Positions 33,201 through 44,646 of a DNA stretch of 64,000 nt are shown here, piece by piece (position 1 is the first letter of the stretch; the number at the start of each line of letters is the position of its first letter). Origin of the DNA: Opeltia flavorubescens (lineage: Eukaryota > Ascomycota > Lecanoromycetes > Teloschistales > Teloschistaceae); NCBI GenBank assembly GCA_000442125.1, contig KE546975.1, positions 1,302,001-1,366,000 on the forward strand. Reading direction: 5' to 3'. The notes beneath the pieces were generated by a model. It had not been told where the DNA came from. It made no database searches and worked only from the letters and a program-made list of their open reading frames with translations. Made by a program: the position numbers and the translations under genes.

Positions 33201-34380
33201 GCGAAACGATACTCTATCGAGGTTGCATAATCTGGAGTGCAAGATTCTTGTTAGCGAGAGGAGTTTCGGCAGCTTTTTGCGACGGATCCAGGCATCAGCA
33301 AATGCATCACGGTCCCGGAAAGGTTATGATATAGGGAGGGATGCATGAGGAATACGGCGTGTGGCGAATTGGTCTGATAGCTCTCTGGGATCTTCATCAC
33401 AATGGAAGGGGTTGCCATGTGCTGAGGAGCAATTTTCACGGGGTATGTGTGAAAGGCTTTCATTGACGACATATTATTTCGGGAAATGATACCCTTTTCG
33501 AGACAAATTGCGTGATACCAGGTCTCTGGAAATTAACCAGAGATAGCTTGCTCAAGTAGAACAAGAAAGATAATCATATCAATGAAATTTCCATGAGGTA
33601 GATATTTAATATGTGACCGTTGGCTTAGGCTTGTTTTAAATTCTTAGCACAACCTAATATATTGTATGGAAATCTCGATCTCAAAAGCTCAAATTCAACA
33701 TGGAAAACTCTCTTTCTGATGTCATCGGACAAGAAATGGGGCGGGTATACCCCAGAAATACCCCAGAGTGCCGTAGAGCTGGGTCAAGAAATTGTATAAA
33801 TTATATTATGAAAGCTATGAGGGAGAAGGCAGCAATTTATCTTGCGAAAATCAGATGCGGGCTAAGCCTTTCTAGCTCTAGATCATTTCTCAATGCCGCC
33901 ACACGAACCATCAAGCCCCACTGCGCGTCATACGCGAAGAGATACGGAAGATTCCGTACGGGAGCCGAACCTCAATATTGATGGATTATCACTGGCACTG
34001 GCTGAGGAGCCTGAGGTGCATCGTCAGTAAGCCCTTCATCACACTTTTGTCATTCTTCATTTCTGCTCTTTTCATTGTAATTTTACTCCTCTCGCACATA
34101 TTTTCGCGTTTGTAAAACATTTGCCTTACTGCCAAAGCCTTCTCTTTGCATTTCTACAGCTCCCGACTGTTAGATATTACCTGCGGCCAACCGTCTTTCG
34201 CTTTGCCTGTTGTTCTTCAATCCTGTTGCCTTCCGATCTTTCAGGCGATGCGACCACTCATGGTACGACCGACCGTCTAATCCGCTGATTGCCACTCATT
34301 CCAGAGCCTCGCCTCAGCCTCGGGAAATCCTTACCCCCTCCGTTACCAGCCTTATTCTCCCCAGCCTACAAAATCCTCCC
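33201..34380. other. Intergenic between kinase and SNF2-RING gene
   Basis: 1.2 kb with the kinase 3' UTR and the promoter of the next gene. The last 170 bp are open in the downstream frame but look like 5' UTR. No other gene recognised. Confidence 0.45.
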
Positions 34381-37300
34381 ATGGAGCATTTCAACATGGA
34401 TTCTCCATCCGACAGTTCTGCGTCCTCTGCCACAGGCAACACCGACATGCCATTTTCACAGCACACGGTTGATCAGATCCCAGAACTTGGATCTAGCAAC
34501 TATCCGCTACCTATCCGCTCGAGCTCGCCCTTTAACGAAACCACTGAGGGCGATAGCCCACATTTCGTTTTATCCGCTCCCGATCAATGTCTGGACGTTC
34601 CATCTCCCTCCTTCCCGGCATCTTCCATTCCAAGGAAGCGCGGCCATGAAAGTACCACCAAACCTAGTCTCTCCGCCGAATCTATAGCCAAGTCAAGGAA
34701 AACAACCCCCAGTCCGGCTCTGACTGGCGACACCACTCCAGCTTCCTTCGACTCTTTCGATTTCTTACAGGACCCTCATCTGGTGCACTTACTCGGTGGG
34801 GACCCAAGGGATCACATGGCTGAGATGGTTGAAGATCAACGGATCCAGGAAGAGGAATTAGCAGCAAGACAACAGCAGGAACGTGAAGATGCAGAATTTG
34901 CGAGGCAGTTGGCAGCAACGTTTCAGGACGATCAGCCAGTGGGAACCGACGTACCGAGCCAAGACACCTCACAGAGCTTCCCTGATTACAATAGCAATAT
35001 TCAGCGTCCGGATGCAACANNCCCGTTTNATTTCGGTACAGAGCCGAGCCAGGGCACCTCACAGAGCTTCNCTGATTACAANANCAATNTTCANNGTCCN
35101 GACTCAACACTCCCGTTTGATTTCAGTACAGAGCTTGCTCCTCAACCCGAATTTACCTTCAGTCAAAATCCCGCTGCGACGTCCAAGGAAGCCGATCCGC
35201 CACGCCAGTCCACGTCCAAGAACTTCGATAACTTCATAAACATTAGCAGTGATACGGAGGATGAAACTCTTAAACCAGCTGCACCGAGCGTTAAAGATCG
35301 CAACGATCAGATAGCCACTTCCGACCTTTCGTGGAACAATTATCTAGGGAACGGTGTCATGAGCAGATCTCCAAAAGTGACAAATACGGGTTCGTCATAT
35401 GGTACCACGGCGAATACCAATGGCGCAAATTTTGGAGGTTTAGGAGGAAGGAATATCTATTCTCAGTCTTTGAGTAGCAGTTTTAGTCCCAATCCATCTA
35501 CAAACTGGGCCAACAGGATGGCAACCGCAGGACAAACTTCTTTCAATGCGATGAAAGGGGCCTTTACGTCAGCATACAATCGTTTAGACCAACAAATCGC
35601 CAGCTATCCAACTAGTAATTATGGGTTTGGGCATCCTACTACCAGTTATGCTCATTCGTCAGGGTCAGCACCCACTGTCATCGATTTGGAATCGTATGAT
35701 GAATCAAAATCAGCCTTGACCAGCTATCCGTACCAGAATCTCATGACGCCGCCTTCCACCCCATGGGACGACGAACTACATGACAGATACATGGAGCGGG
35801 TGAACTATCTGACAAACGATCCTACAAAAACTACTGCAGAGATCAAAGATCTGTTGGAAAACATCCGACCGGATGAGGAACTTCCCATCGAGAATCGTGA
35901 GGGCACACCTGAGGCTATGGTGTATCCTCTCATGGAACACCAGAAGCTTGGCTTGGCATGGATGAAGTCGATGGAGGAGGGCTCAAATAAGGGTGGTGTT
36001 CTGGCCGATGATATGGGACTGGGAAAAACGATCCAGGCACTTGCACTCATGGTAGCTCGAAGATCGCCAGATCCCACTCGTAAGACAACTCTAATAGTAG
36101 CTCCCCTTGCGCTGATGAAGCAGTGGGAGCGGGAGATTAAGTCGAAGCTCAAGGCTACTCCAGAACATCGGCTCACCACATACATTCTTCACGGTCAAGG
36201 ACGTGGAGCCTCCTGGGACGACTTGAAGAGATTTGACGTAGTACTTACAACCTTTGGTACTCTGGCTACTGAGATCAAGCGGAGAGACGCGATCGAAGAG
36301 GACAAGCGTAGAAACCCCAATTGGCAGCCACTTGTTAAGGGGAATCGGCTTCCGCTCCTGGGTGATGAATGCAAATGGTATCGTGTTATCCTCGATGAAG
36401 CTCAATGCATCAAGAACAAAGCCACAAAGGGTGCACAGGGAGCTTATGCGCTAAATTCTCTGACCAGGTTCTGCATGTCTGGCACACCTATGCAAAATGG
36501 TGTCGTTGAGTTATATTCACTGATTCACTTCCTCCGGATCAGACCCTACAGCGACTATCACAGATTCAATATGGATTTCATTAAACCTCTGAAAAGCATG
36601 TATGAGCCGGAGAAAGCGCGAGCGATGCAAAAGCTGCAAGCATTGTTGAAGGCGATTTTGTTACGCCGCAATAAGAAGTCGACCATTGACGGCCATCCAA
36701 TCTTGACTTTGCCAGAACGTACTACGGCGTCTCGACATATTGATTTCAGCGAGGATGAGCAAGCTTTCTACACTGCTTTGGAGACTCGGACTCAGCTTCA
36801 ATTCAACAAGTACCTCAATGCAGGCACCGTGGGGCGAAATTACTCAAATGTGCTTGTCTTGCTTCTCCGACTTCGACAGGCTTGTTGCCATCCTCATTTG
36901 ATCAAGGACTTCGCAACAGCATCGGGCGCGACTGTATTACCGACAGAAGACCTCGAGAAGATGGCAAAACAGCTAGCACCTGATGTAGTAGCGCGTATTA
37001 TCGAACAGGGCGATGTCAATGATCAAAGCGGCTTGGAATGTCCCGTGTGTATGGATGCCACGGAGAATGCAACAATCTTCATACCATGCGGTCACAATAC
37101 CTGCTCGGAGTGTTTTGCTAGGATATCGGATCCCTCGCAAGCAATCGTTGATGGTGACGATGGAGGGACGAATCTCAAGTGCCCTCACTGTCGCGGGAAG
37201 ATATCCGCGTCCAAGGTCACTGATCACAATACCTTCAAGAAGGTTCACCTGGGGATCGAATTTGCTAAGGCCGAGTTGGCCGAGGAGCTTCAAGGTCCTT

Positions 37301-38182
37301 CGGACAGTGACAGTGATAGTGAGACGGACGACGAGATGGCCGATGACGAAGGGAGTGACCTCGGTGGCTTCATAGTTGATGATGATGAGATCGATGACGA
37401 GGGTTACCGCAAGGGCAATACACCCTTCGAACGATGTTTCAAGGCGACTGACAAAATGAAGTCTAGGAAGAGCAAAGGTAAGGCCAAAGCCGAAAATAAG
37501 CCACCACGGAAGACCCTGGCACAGCTTAAGAAGGAAAGCCTGCGAAACGTGAAAGCGCACAAGAAGTACATGGCTCGGATCCGGAAGACGTGGGTATCTA
37601 GCGCCAAAATCGACAAGACGGTCGAGATTCTCCAGGCAATACAAGACGCCAACGAGGGTGAGAAGACTATCATCTTCAGTCAGTTCACCTCACTGCTTGA
37701 TCTCCTTGAAATCCCCATCTATGACAAAGGCTGGAAGTACAAACGCTACGATGGGAGTATGAGTGCTACTGCTCGTAACAATGCAGTCATGGAATTCCAG
37801 GACAAACCCGAGTGTAAGATCATGCTGGTGTCGTTACGTGCCGGCAACTCTGGCTTGAACCTTGTCGCGGCTTCCCAGGTCATTATGTTGGATCCTTTCT
37901 GGAATCCGTATGTAGAGGAACAGGCCATTGATCGAGCTCATCGGATTGGGCAGCAGAGACCGGTGGAGGTTCATCGAATCTTGATACCAGGGACTGTCGA
38001 GGACCGTATCTTGACGCTGCAGGAAAAGAAGAGAGAAATGATTGAGAGCGCGTTAGATGAGAGTGCTAGTAAGGAGGTTGGCAGATTGGGGGTTCGGGAA
38101 CTTGGTTACCTTTTCGTGCGTGTCTGCTGCGTTGTTTTTTCTATAAATGTGAGACTGATTATTGTAGGGTGTAAACACTTGA
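34381..38182 (+). CDS. ULS1: SNF2-family DNA translocase with RING finger (ULS1 type)
   Basis: SWI/SNF-family ATPase with an embedded RING, like yeast Uls1 and fission yeast Rrp1/Rrp2, which act on SUMO-modified proteins and in recombination control. Two exons: 34381-38115 and 38168-38182, 1249 aa. Disordered N-terminus with a two-copy 30-residue repeat (see separate entry) and SUMO-interaction-like segments (TVIDLES). Helicase domain 1 from about residue 515: HQKLGLAWM, DDMGLGKT (Lys549), LDEAQCIKN, SGTPMQNGVVELYSLI. A C3HC4 RING follows at about 887-940 (CPVCMD, PCGHNTC, CPHCRG), then an acidic loop. Helicase domain 2 has TIIFSQFTSLLDLL, SLRAGNSGLNLV and DRAHRIGQ. The short last exon restores the family's end LGYLFGVNT. 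A start at 34396 is possible. Ten ambiguous bases lie in the repeat. Confidence 0.94.
34954..35133 (+). repeat. 90-bp in-frame tandem duplication with ambiguous bases
   Basis: Two head-to-tail copies of a 90-bp unit (34954-35043 and 35044-35133), each starting CCGAGCC and encoding about 30 residues around SQxTSQSFxDY. Ten N positions occur: 35020, 35021, 35029, 35071, 35082, 35084, 35089, 35094, 35095 and 35100. They sit only here, where reads of near-identical repeat copies would disagree, so copy number may be larger or variable. Confidence 0.9.
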
Positions 38183-40676
38183 TCCGAAGCTCTTTGCCAC
38201 TGATGTTAACCATCCCCCAAGCTACTGGGTATAATGAGTCACCAAGCCTAGGTATTGCTCTACCCTGCTTACGATAACCTTCTCCCTCGAGCCACCACGG
38301 ACGACCTGGTCGCGATATCCACACATTGCTCGTTGTGCCCTTTGTCCACGTAAATCGAGCTTCCCACGGCAGATTCGCTTCCAGTGTACTACATTCTTCT
38401 CAGTAGCTTCCATCGCACATCTCGCGTCCACAACCATAGCAACAATCGCCAACTATAGTTGCTATCATCTCCGGACATTCTTCGCTAAATTCTCAAAAGA
38501 TATATCCTTCTACAACCGTACACTTTCAACTATACACTCTCGAATGTACACTCTCACTTGTACATTCTTGCAGCAGCAGCAACATCATCGTCATCGTATC
38601 TTTCTCACTCTCGACGAACCATAATTACAGATACAAAAAATCACATGCTCGACATCACACCAACACACTCGGGAGCTAGAGCTGAAAAACAAACAAATCT
38701 TTGCTACGAAGTCATCAGAGGAAAGGAGGAAATGGAGGGAAAGGGGACGTGCTGATCATCGATCATCCACCATGACAGGAATATCGACTGAGCTAAGACT
38801 TTCGTTCTTGTACATATTTTTTTCTTTTGATTCCCTATTAGCGCTGAGGGATTTTATGGAGAACATTTGAAGGTGTGGCTTTTACGGAGAACAGCTTTGA
38901 ATGAGTGCGCTTTTGAAAGGTTGAAGCGGGCTTTTGTGCAGGATTATTGATGTATGCTCTGTGTGTGGCTTTTGAAAGGGAAGCGGGAATTGAGAAGAGA
39001 AAATCTTTATAAGGAAGAGGGGAGCTTTGTGAAGGATGGTAATATTAGCGCTAGCGACTCATAATTATCACGAATAAATGAAACGATTTTTAGAGGGAGT
39101 TCCATTTCCGGAAGCCCGAATTCACACTAATAAACAACTAATGGTAAAGGGTTTCATAGAGCGGAACTATATACCATGAGAAGTTTTATGAGTGAGCCTC
39201 TGTAATGCATGTAAGTTTTCTCATTCTTTGATTTGGGGGTGGGAGAGGGGAGGAAGGTTCAATCTTGTCGATTCATTAGCATCATATTCCTCGTCCACCC
39301 CTCGATCTCAAGAAGTTTTGAGACTTTTACCTATCATTTGAAGGTGCGTTGTTGGAGCTAGCTACCCATGCAGATAATTTTGCTATACAAGATTTGATAG
39401 ACTTGAATAAAAATTGGCTGGGGCAATTGCGGTTTTCGCCGTTTGTTCACCTTTATTCTATTCACTACTAATAAGTTTCCTGGTCATACACGAGGAGGGG
39501 AGGGGGATGTTGGATTTGTTTTTAGGGCATTGGGGATCTGAAAGTACGAGGGACCTTGTTACATGTTTGTCGAGAATGACTATTTACAAGGTTGCGTGGG
39601 TTTGTTAGAGTGGTTCTTTGTAATTAATTGCTCCGGGTTATAATATGTGTATGATGGATTTTTTCTCCTCTAACATGATAATTTTTTCGGGGATGTTGTA
39701 ATTTTTTTTAATTTTTTTTTTAACTTTTTTACTTCTGGGGAGGTTGGTGAAACTCTCTATACTTTGCTTGACTCTACCATTTTGCCGCTGTATATAGTGT
39801 CTTGGTGAGAGGACATTTTGGTCACAGGTGGTTCCGGTTGGGTGTGAAGTAAGTAATAGGAAACAAGAGAGGTTAAAATTCTTGCTCGAGAGAAAGGGAA
39901 AGGGTAAGGGAGAGGGGGGAGAGAAGATGAAGAGAAACAGGGAAGAATGTAGCTGAGGTTTGTTGGGGATTGATAGCAGAATTGTGGTTCTATTCTATAG
40001 AGTGTTCTTTGAAACTCTTCCCACGGAGTACTGGCAAGGTTTGGGGGTTTCTCGCTCAAGATCAGGGCTTTGGTAAAAGGTCCAGTATGATATGGGAGGA
40101 AGCGTTGATATTCTTCGTAGAGATTTCTAGATCTCTAGATCGTTTGGCTTGGTGTGTGAGACTGTATCTAATTTCTGTCGAGATATGGCAGAGTCTCCGT
40201 CATGTTTACTCCAAGTATTCTCCTTCCAAGAGGTTCTGATAGAGTTTGGCGGCTGCGTAAAGACTACCACGATCGCTTACTACGCTTCGGTGGCGCGAGA
40301 GGGTACGATGATCCTCAGCCAGGGTCAGATTATTGGAAATGTACTTGGTAACGCAGGTACCCCTTTCATTCGCCAAAGCCACATGAATCTTATTCTTCTA
40401 ATGCCTTTCTGGTATGATATCTACCTACATATGATTTTCGAATTCAAAGAAAAAAGCACCGTCTCTAATGCCCCGCATGGCTCGGGGCTCGTTGGTATCT
40501 GACCGCCATTTTTTCCATTAGCCTTGTCTGCATCATCATCTCGTTCAAATGGGATGCAATTTTGATGTTCCCTCCACCGTCGCCCGCCAATCAATAATCC
40601 ATTTAACCGTTCTAAGCTGACCCTAGCCGTCATTTCCTCCGCCTCGGCCTTTTTTCCTCCTAGTGAATTGAGCACT
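38183..40676. other. 2.5-kb convergent intergenic stretch without a gene
   Basis: Lies between the 3' ends of the SNF2-RING gene and the Ran gene. No domain-bearing open frame on either strand. It contains a T-rich tract near 39705-39730 and G-rich runs near 39500 and 39900-39930. Unusually long for a gap between convergent genes in this window. Confidence 0.5.
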
Positions 40677-41635
40677 TTACAAATCGGGATCGTCTTCATC
40701 GGGCAGCGGCTGGTTGGCTGCATCCTCCATCTCCTTGTTGTATTGTTCGAGGAGGGCTTCGTCGACTTGCACGGTTGGTGGGGCAAGGGCGATGCCAGCG
40801 ACGAAATCCTACATTATCATCAGCTTTTTGTCCCGGTTATGGATTCTAATGATACCGTTCCTGGGAAAGCGATCGAGACTTACCAGAGAAGGATTTCCGA
40901 CAAGCTTGCGGGCGAGCCAGAGGAATGGTTTCTCAAAGTTGTAGTTGGATTTGGCGGAGATGTCGTAGTATTGGAGACTCTTTTTGCGGTGGAAGGTGAT
41001 GGTTTTGGCCTTGACTTTGCGTTCTTTGACATCGACTTTGTTGCCGCAAAGACAGATGGGGACTTGTTCGCAGACGCGGACAAGGTCACCTAGATAAGGT
41101 GTACTTGTCAGCTTGTATGTCCTCTTTGATACGTTGGATGGTGGTTGACGTACGATGCCAGTTGGGCACGTTCTTGTAAGTGATGCGCGACGTTACGTCA
41201 AACATGATGATGCCGCATTGTCCGTTGATGTAATACCCATCTCGTAGACCTCCAAATTTCTCTTGCCCAGCTGTATCCCAAACGTCGAATTGAATTTTAC
41301 CGAAGTTCTAGTAAGACAAACAGGATTAGACGCGTGGAGATCGGGCCAGAGCTGAAGTGACATACTGTTGTGAATGCAAGAGGATGGACTTCGACACCTA
41401 AAGTGGCAATGTATTTCTTTTCGAATTCTCCTGTTAGATGGCGCTTGACGAAGGTGGTCTGAGGGAATGAGAAGTTAGCCTACAAGCTCCGACAAATGCC
41501 TATTCAAGCTCTTGATGCTGGAGCTCCGCTGTCATTCACACAGGTGAGAATCATGCTGAGAGCACTCACCTTTCCAGTTCCACCGTCGCCAACAAGCACC
41601 AGCTTGAAGGTTGGAGGCTCTTGAGATGCAGCCAT
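40677..41635 (-). CDS. GSP1: GTP-binding nuclear protein Ran
   Basis: Small GTPase that drives nuclear import and export and spindle assembly; its GTP/GDP state is read by importins such as the KAP120 protein at 54.7-58.2 kb. Five exons: 41635-41570, 41458-41366, 41307-41154, 41089-40884 and 40808-40677, 216 aa, exactly the usual Ran length. P-loop GDGGTGKTT spans the first intron. Switch I ([17 protein letters not shown]), switch II ([17 protein letters not shown]), NKVD and the [19 protein letters not shown] block are all present. The tail ends in the acidic DEDDPDL. All introns are GT-AG. One of the most secure calls in the window. Confidence 0.98.
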
Positions 41636-42075
41636 GTTTTTATGGATCTGAAGAGAACCTAGCTTTTTCTCAAGATTCGTTAGCATCTTGTAAGTGAGAG
41701 AGATAGCCTCTGATTAAGACGCAAGTTGGCCCATGGATACTTACAGCTTTTGTGTGAATGGAGAGTATGAGAAAAGAGGTATGGAAGGCGAGAGGGATAT
41801 CGATGAAGTGTTGGTACGAAAATGACATACAAATTCTGCATGGCTTTCCAGCCAATCACAGAAGTGCGCTAAATTTCGATTAGTCATCTGAGCTCTTTTG
41901 GTTTCTTCACACTATCGATTTGACGAGTCACACTTCTTCGCAATGGGCAAATGCTTGGAGAGCAGGTGTCATCGCACGCAGCTTTCACATAATCGTATCA
42001 CTGATGGTTAGGTTGCCTGAACTCCCTCCCTTTCCTCGCTATGCTAGAACGACCGTGATCATGCATTATGCAAAT
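41636..42075. promoter_or_regulatory. Gap upstream of Ran
   Basis: 440 bp holding the Ran promoter and 5' UTR (possibly with an intron) and the 3' UTR of the NAS2-like gene. No other gene recognised. Confidence 0.45.
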
Positions 42076-42956
42076 CTACAACGGAAGAAGGTGACACCCC
42101 AGCAATCCACGGCCGCCCCAGTCCCTTCTAGGCGTCAAGTGCAGCTGAAATTCCTCAGAACCTGCTGAGTTGGAGGAGGAACGCTGAATTTTGACAACGA
42201 TCTCGCGCTGGTATTCCGGTTTACCATCAGCACCCTCCCCGGGCCATTAGAAGTGAAACAGCTTACCCCTTCATTTCTCTGGACTGTCTCTGCAACTTTG
42301 CTCAATTTTTCGTGATTCATCCAGTTCACACTCCCAAAGCCACATATCTTGTCACCAACTTTCAAGCCTGCATCCTCCGCAGGGCTCCCTGCTACTATGC
42401 TGTTGATTTTGGCGAAGGGAACTTCGAGCGTACTCGACTCTGGCGCGGCTTGATTCGCGGTTGAGCTTGACTGGTTGGATGACGCAGAGGCTGGCTGTGT
42501 GGAAGCAGTGTTGCGAGCCTGGGCATGGTGGGAGTGAAGACCTTCCTCAATCCTTGACATGAGACTTTTGTAATCGTTCCGTAGTCGTATGATGCGTGCT
42601 CTTGTAGTTCGTACTTCAAAAAATTTCAGCATGTCGATCTTGAAAGTGGCCATATCACATACTTTGGGCAACATCAATGTCATCTCGTGGGTATCCGTCA
42701 AACGTCGTCAAGCTTGTATTCATGTTCACGCCATGCTGTAGAGCGCAGAAATCCGTCAGCTCATGCGCTCTGATGCAAGTTGAAAACTCTTACGTACGCT
42801 GTCCAATACACCACTCAAGGCTTTGAGCTCCTCTTCCATCCCCGCCTTGTCTGCAATAAGATCCAGCAACGATACGTTCCCATTGCGTTTGGTGCTATTT
42901 GGAGTGCGGCTAGAAGTTGGGCCTGAAGCCACGGTAGGCGTATGTATGTCGTCCAT
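42076..42956 (-). CDS. NAS2: 26S proteasome assembly chaperone Nas2/p27 (PSMD9)
   Basis: PDZ-domain chaperone that binds the C-terminus of the Rpt5 ATPase during base assembly of the proteasome. Four exons: 42956-42798, 42735-42663, 42613-42267 and 42207-42076, 236 aa; an in-frame Met at 42968 would add four. The N-terminal helical part reads MDDIHTPTVASGP, MEEELKALSGVLDS, TSLTTFDGYPRDDIDVAQIRTTRARIIRLRND. After a Ser/Gln-rich linker comes the PDZ core (FAKINSIVAGSPAEDAGLKVGDKICGFGSVN), then VQRNEGREIVVKIQR and the hallmark end LTPRRDWGGRGLLGCHLLPL. The last intron was set at 59 nt using the acceptor AATACCAG. A nearer in-frame acceptor would give a 32-nt intron, too short to be normal. Confidence 0.93.
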
Positions 42957-43488
42957 GGGTAGACCCATACTTGTTGATTGCTCTCATCCACGATCCTTAT
43001 GATTTGACCTGGAGAATGTGTTGAAGCTCGCAGCGAAGTGGGGGCGGTGCTGGCGCGTATGCTAGACGCCGGTTCGTGCAAACGGTGCGGGGCGAATGGC
43101 GTAAGAAAGGGGGGGGGGGAAATTATTAGCATAAGCTTAAATTTAATGTCAAGGACATCTATTAGCTCTCCTAATTCCCCAGAAAAAGCAGGCATCTCTC
43201 CACCCATCAATATCCTCTTCTATTATTGCACGAATCCTTAGAAAATGGTATTCATAGACCTTATCCCCTCTCGCAAGCCTTTGTCCATTTTCAAATTCAA
43301 AGATTGTGTTCAATAATAAGTTCTCCATGTCTGTTTATCTAGACAAATTATTCGTAGTCTCCCAAACAGCAAAATTCTACCCAAATCCCATGACCTAGCC
43401 GGTTTCCAAAATACCAGGCCTATCATCAAACCCAGATCATCGTCTATATTTCAACTCCGATTACCAAAGCCCCCAATTTTGCCCGTCC
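42957..43488. promoter_or_regulatory. Gap between NAS2 and a Cys-rich gene
   Basis: 532 bp with the NAS2 promoter and the 3' UTR of the next minus-strand gene. A G-run (GGGGGGGGG) occurs near 43110. No gene recognised. Confidence 0.45.
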
Positions 43489-44646
43489 TCATCCCATACT
43501 CACGGCCCTCTTCTCTACCTCTCTTTTGAAACCCCCTCGTCCCCTCGACAGGTCCGGAAGGACTTGGCTCTTTGTCATTCTCTCGACCTTTCCTTCTTTC
43601 TCTTCTTCCTTCTCTTTATCTTCGTCTCCCGTTAGGCTCGGACTCGGCAAATCCTGGCCGGGCATCCTCGGCTTCTTCTTGCCGTCTCCTCTCTTCTCAT
43701 CGTTGTTTCCGCAGCTGTCGTCAACGCCATTAGGCAACGGCCACGAATAGTCCCTCCCCATCATCCTACCCGGCTCCTTAATCTCCTCCTCCTGCACAAC
43801 CCCCTCAACCTCAGGCTCCGAGATCTTCTCCCCATCGGCCACAGCGCCCTCAACGATTCCATTCCGCAATGGTAACGGCAAATCCCTCCCCATCCTCGCC
43901 TGCGCATGCAACTCCTGCACAGCCCTCTCATGCCCCTCCCCCATCACCCCCACAGCCCCCATCCCCATCTGCCCCCCATGCAAAACCGGGCACCAAGCCC
44001 TTCCCCCATATCCGTTTTCCCATCCCTTCGCACACTTCTCCTCCCCGTGGACTCTCCCACACCCCCACGCCACATCTTGCGTCACGATATCCCCCGCAAG
44101 ATGCCCGTTGTTGAGATCTTGCTCTGGGACAAACGTCAGGGCGCCGTGGGCGTGGAAGCATGAATGCAGGTGGTGCAGCCAGGATTCTTGCACGCCGTCG
44201 ACGAGGATCGGGAATTCGGTTTCGAGGAGGAGAGTGACGGAGTGGATGTCCTCGCCGTTGGCGAAGAGGGTTTTCGCCATGGTTGTCATGGCAGGGGTCC
44301 AGGTGGGTGGTTTTGCGGGGTGGATGGTGGCGACGGTAGGGTTATTCGTGGGGATGGGATATGGGAGGTTGTTTGTGGTGGTGGTGGTGTTGGCAGGAGA
44401 AGCAGGGGTACTAGGCCCAGAAACGATGGTAACGTTCCGTAACGGATCGATACGGTCACCTCCGCAGGGCCGTGGAGGCTTCATGCAATCAAGCCCGAAG
44501 CAGCGGCCTTCAGCGGCGCGAGCCCGGCGGGGCTGGTCGTGGTAGAACTGCAGGGCCCGAAGGACGGGGTTGCAATATTCGAGACGGTTGGGGGATTGGG
44601 TGGTGTGGCCGCAGGGGAGATGGAAGTTGATGTGGTGGATACACAT
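43489..44646 (-). CDS. Hypothetical Cys/His-rich protein with low-complexity C-terminus
   Basis: Function not recognised. Single exon, 385 aa. The first 65 residues are Cys/His-rich (MCIHHINFHLPCGH, later YC, RCFGLDC and RPCGG), consistent with a small zinc-binding head. A Thr/Pro-rich linker follows (about 75-105), then a possible folded block (WTPAMTTMAKTLFANGEDIHSVTLLLE, WLHHLHSCFHAHG). A second Cys group includes GCGRVHGEEKCAKG and RAWCPVLHGG. The last 140 residues are charged and repetitive, with EEEIKEPGRMMGRDYSWPLPNG partly echoed by RMGRDLPLPLRNG and RMPGQDLPSPSLTG, a loose three-copy motif. The N-terminal Cys spacing matches that of two smaller genes downstream at 45.8 and 47.6 kb. 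Confidence 0.7.
   Translation of the reverse strand: MCIHHINFHLPCGHTTQSPNRLEYCNPVLRALQFYHDQPRRARAAEGRCFGLDCMKPPRPCGGDRIDPLRNVTIVSGPSTPASPANTTTTTNNLPYPIPTNNPTVATIHPAKPPTWTPAMTTMAKTLFANGEDIHSVTLLLETEFPILVDGVQESWLHHLHSCFHAHGALTFVPEQDLNNGHLAGDIVTQDVAWGCGRVHGEEKCAKGWENGYGGRAWCPVLHGGQMGMGAVGVMGEGHERAVQELHAQARMGRDLPLPLRNGIVEGAVADGEKISEPEVEGVVQEEEIKEPGRMMGRDYSWPLPNGVDDSCGNNDEKRGDGKKKPRMPGQDLPSPSLTGDEDKEKEEEKEGKVERMTKSQVLPDLSRGRGGFKREVEKRAVSMG

Noticed and set aside
33700-33981. 93-codon frame between the kinase and ULS1
   Set aside because: Lies in likely UTR/promoter DNA, is rich in basic residues and lacks any motif.
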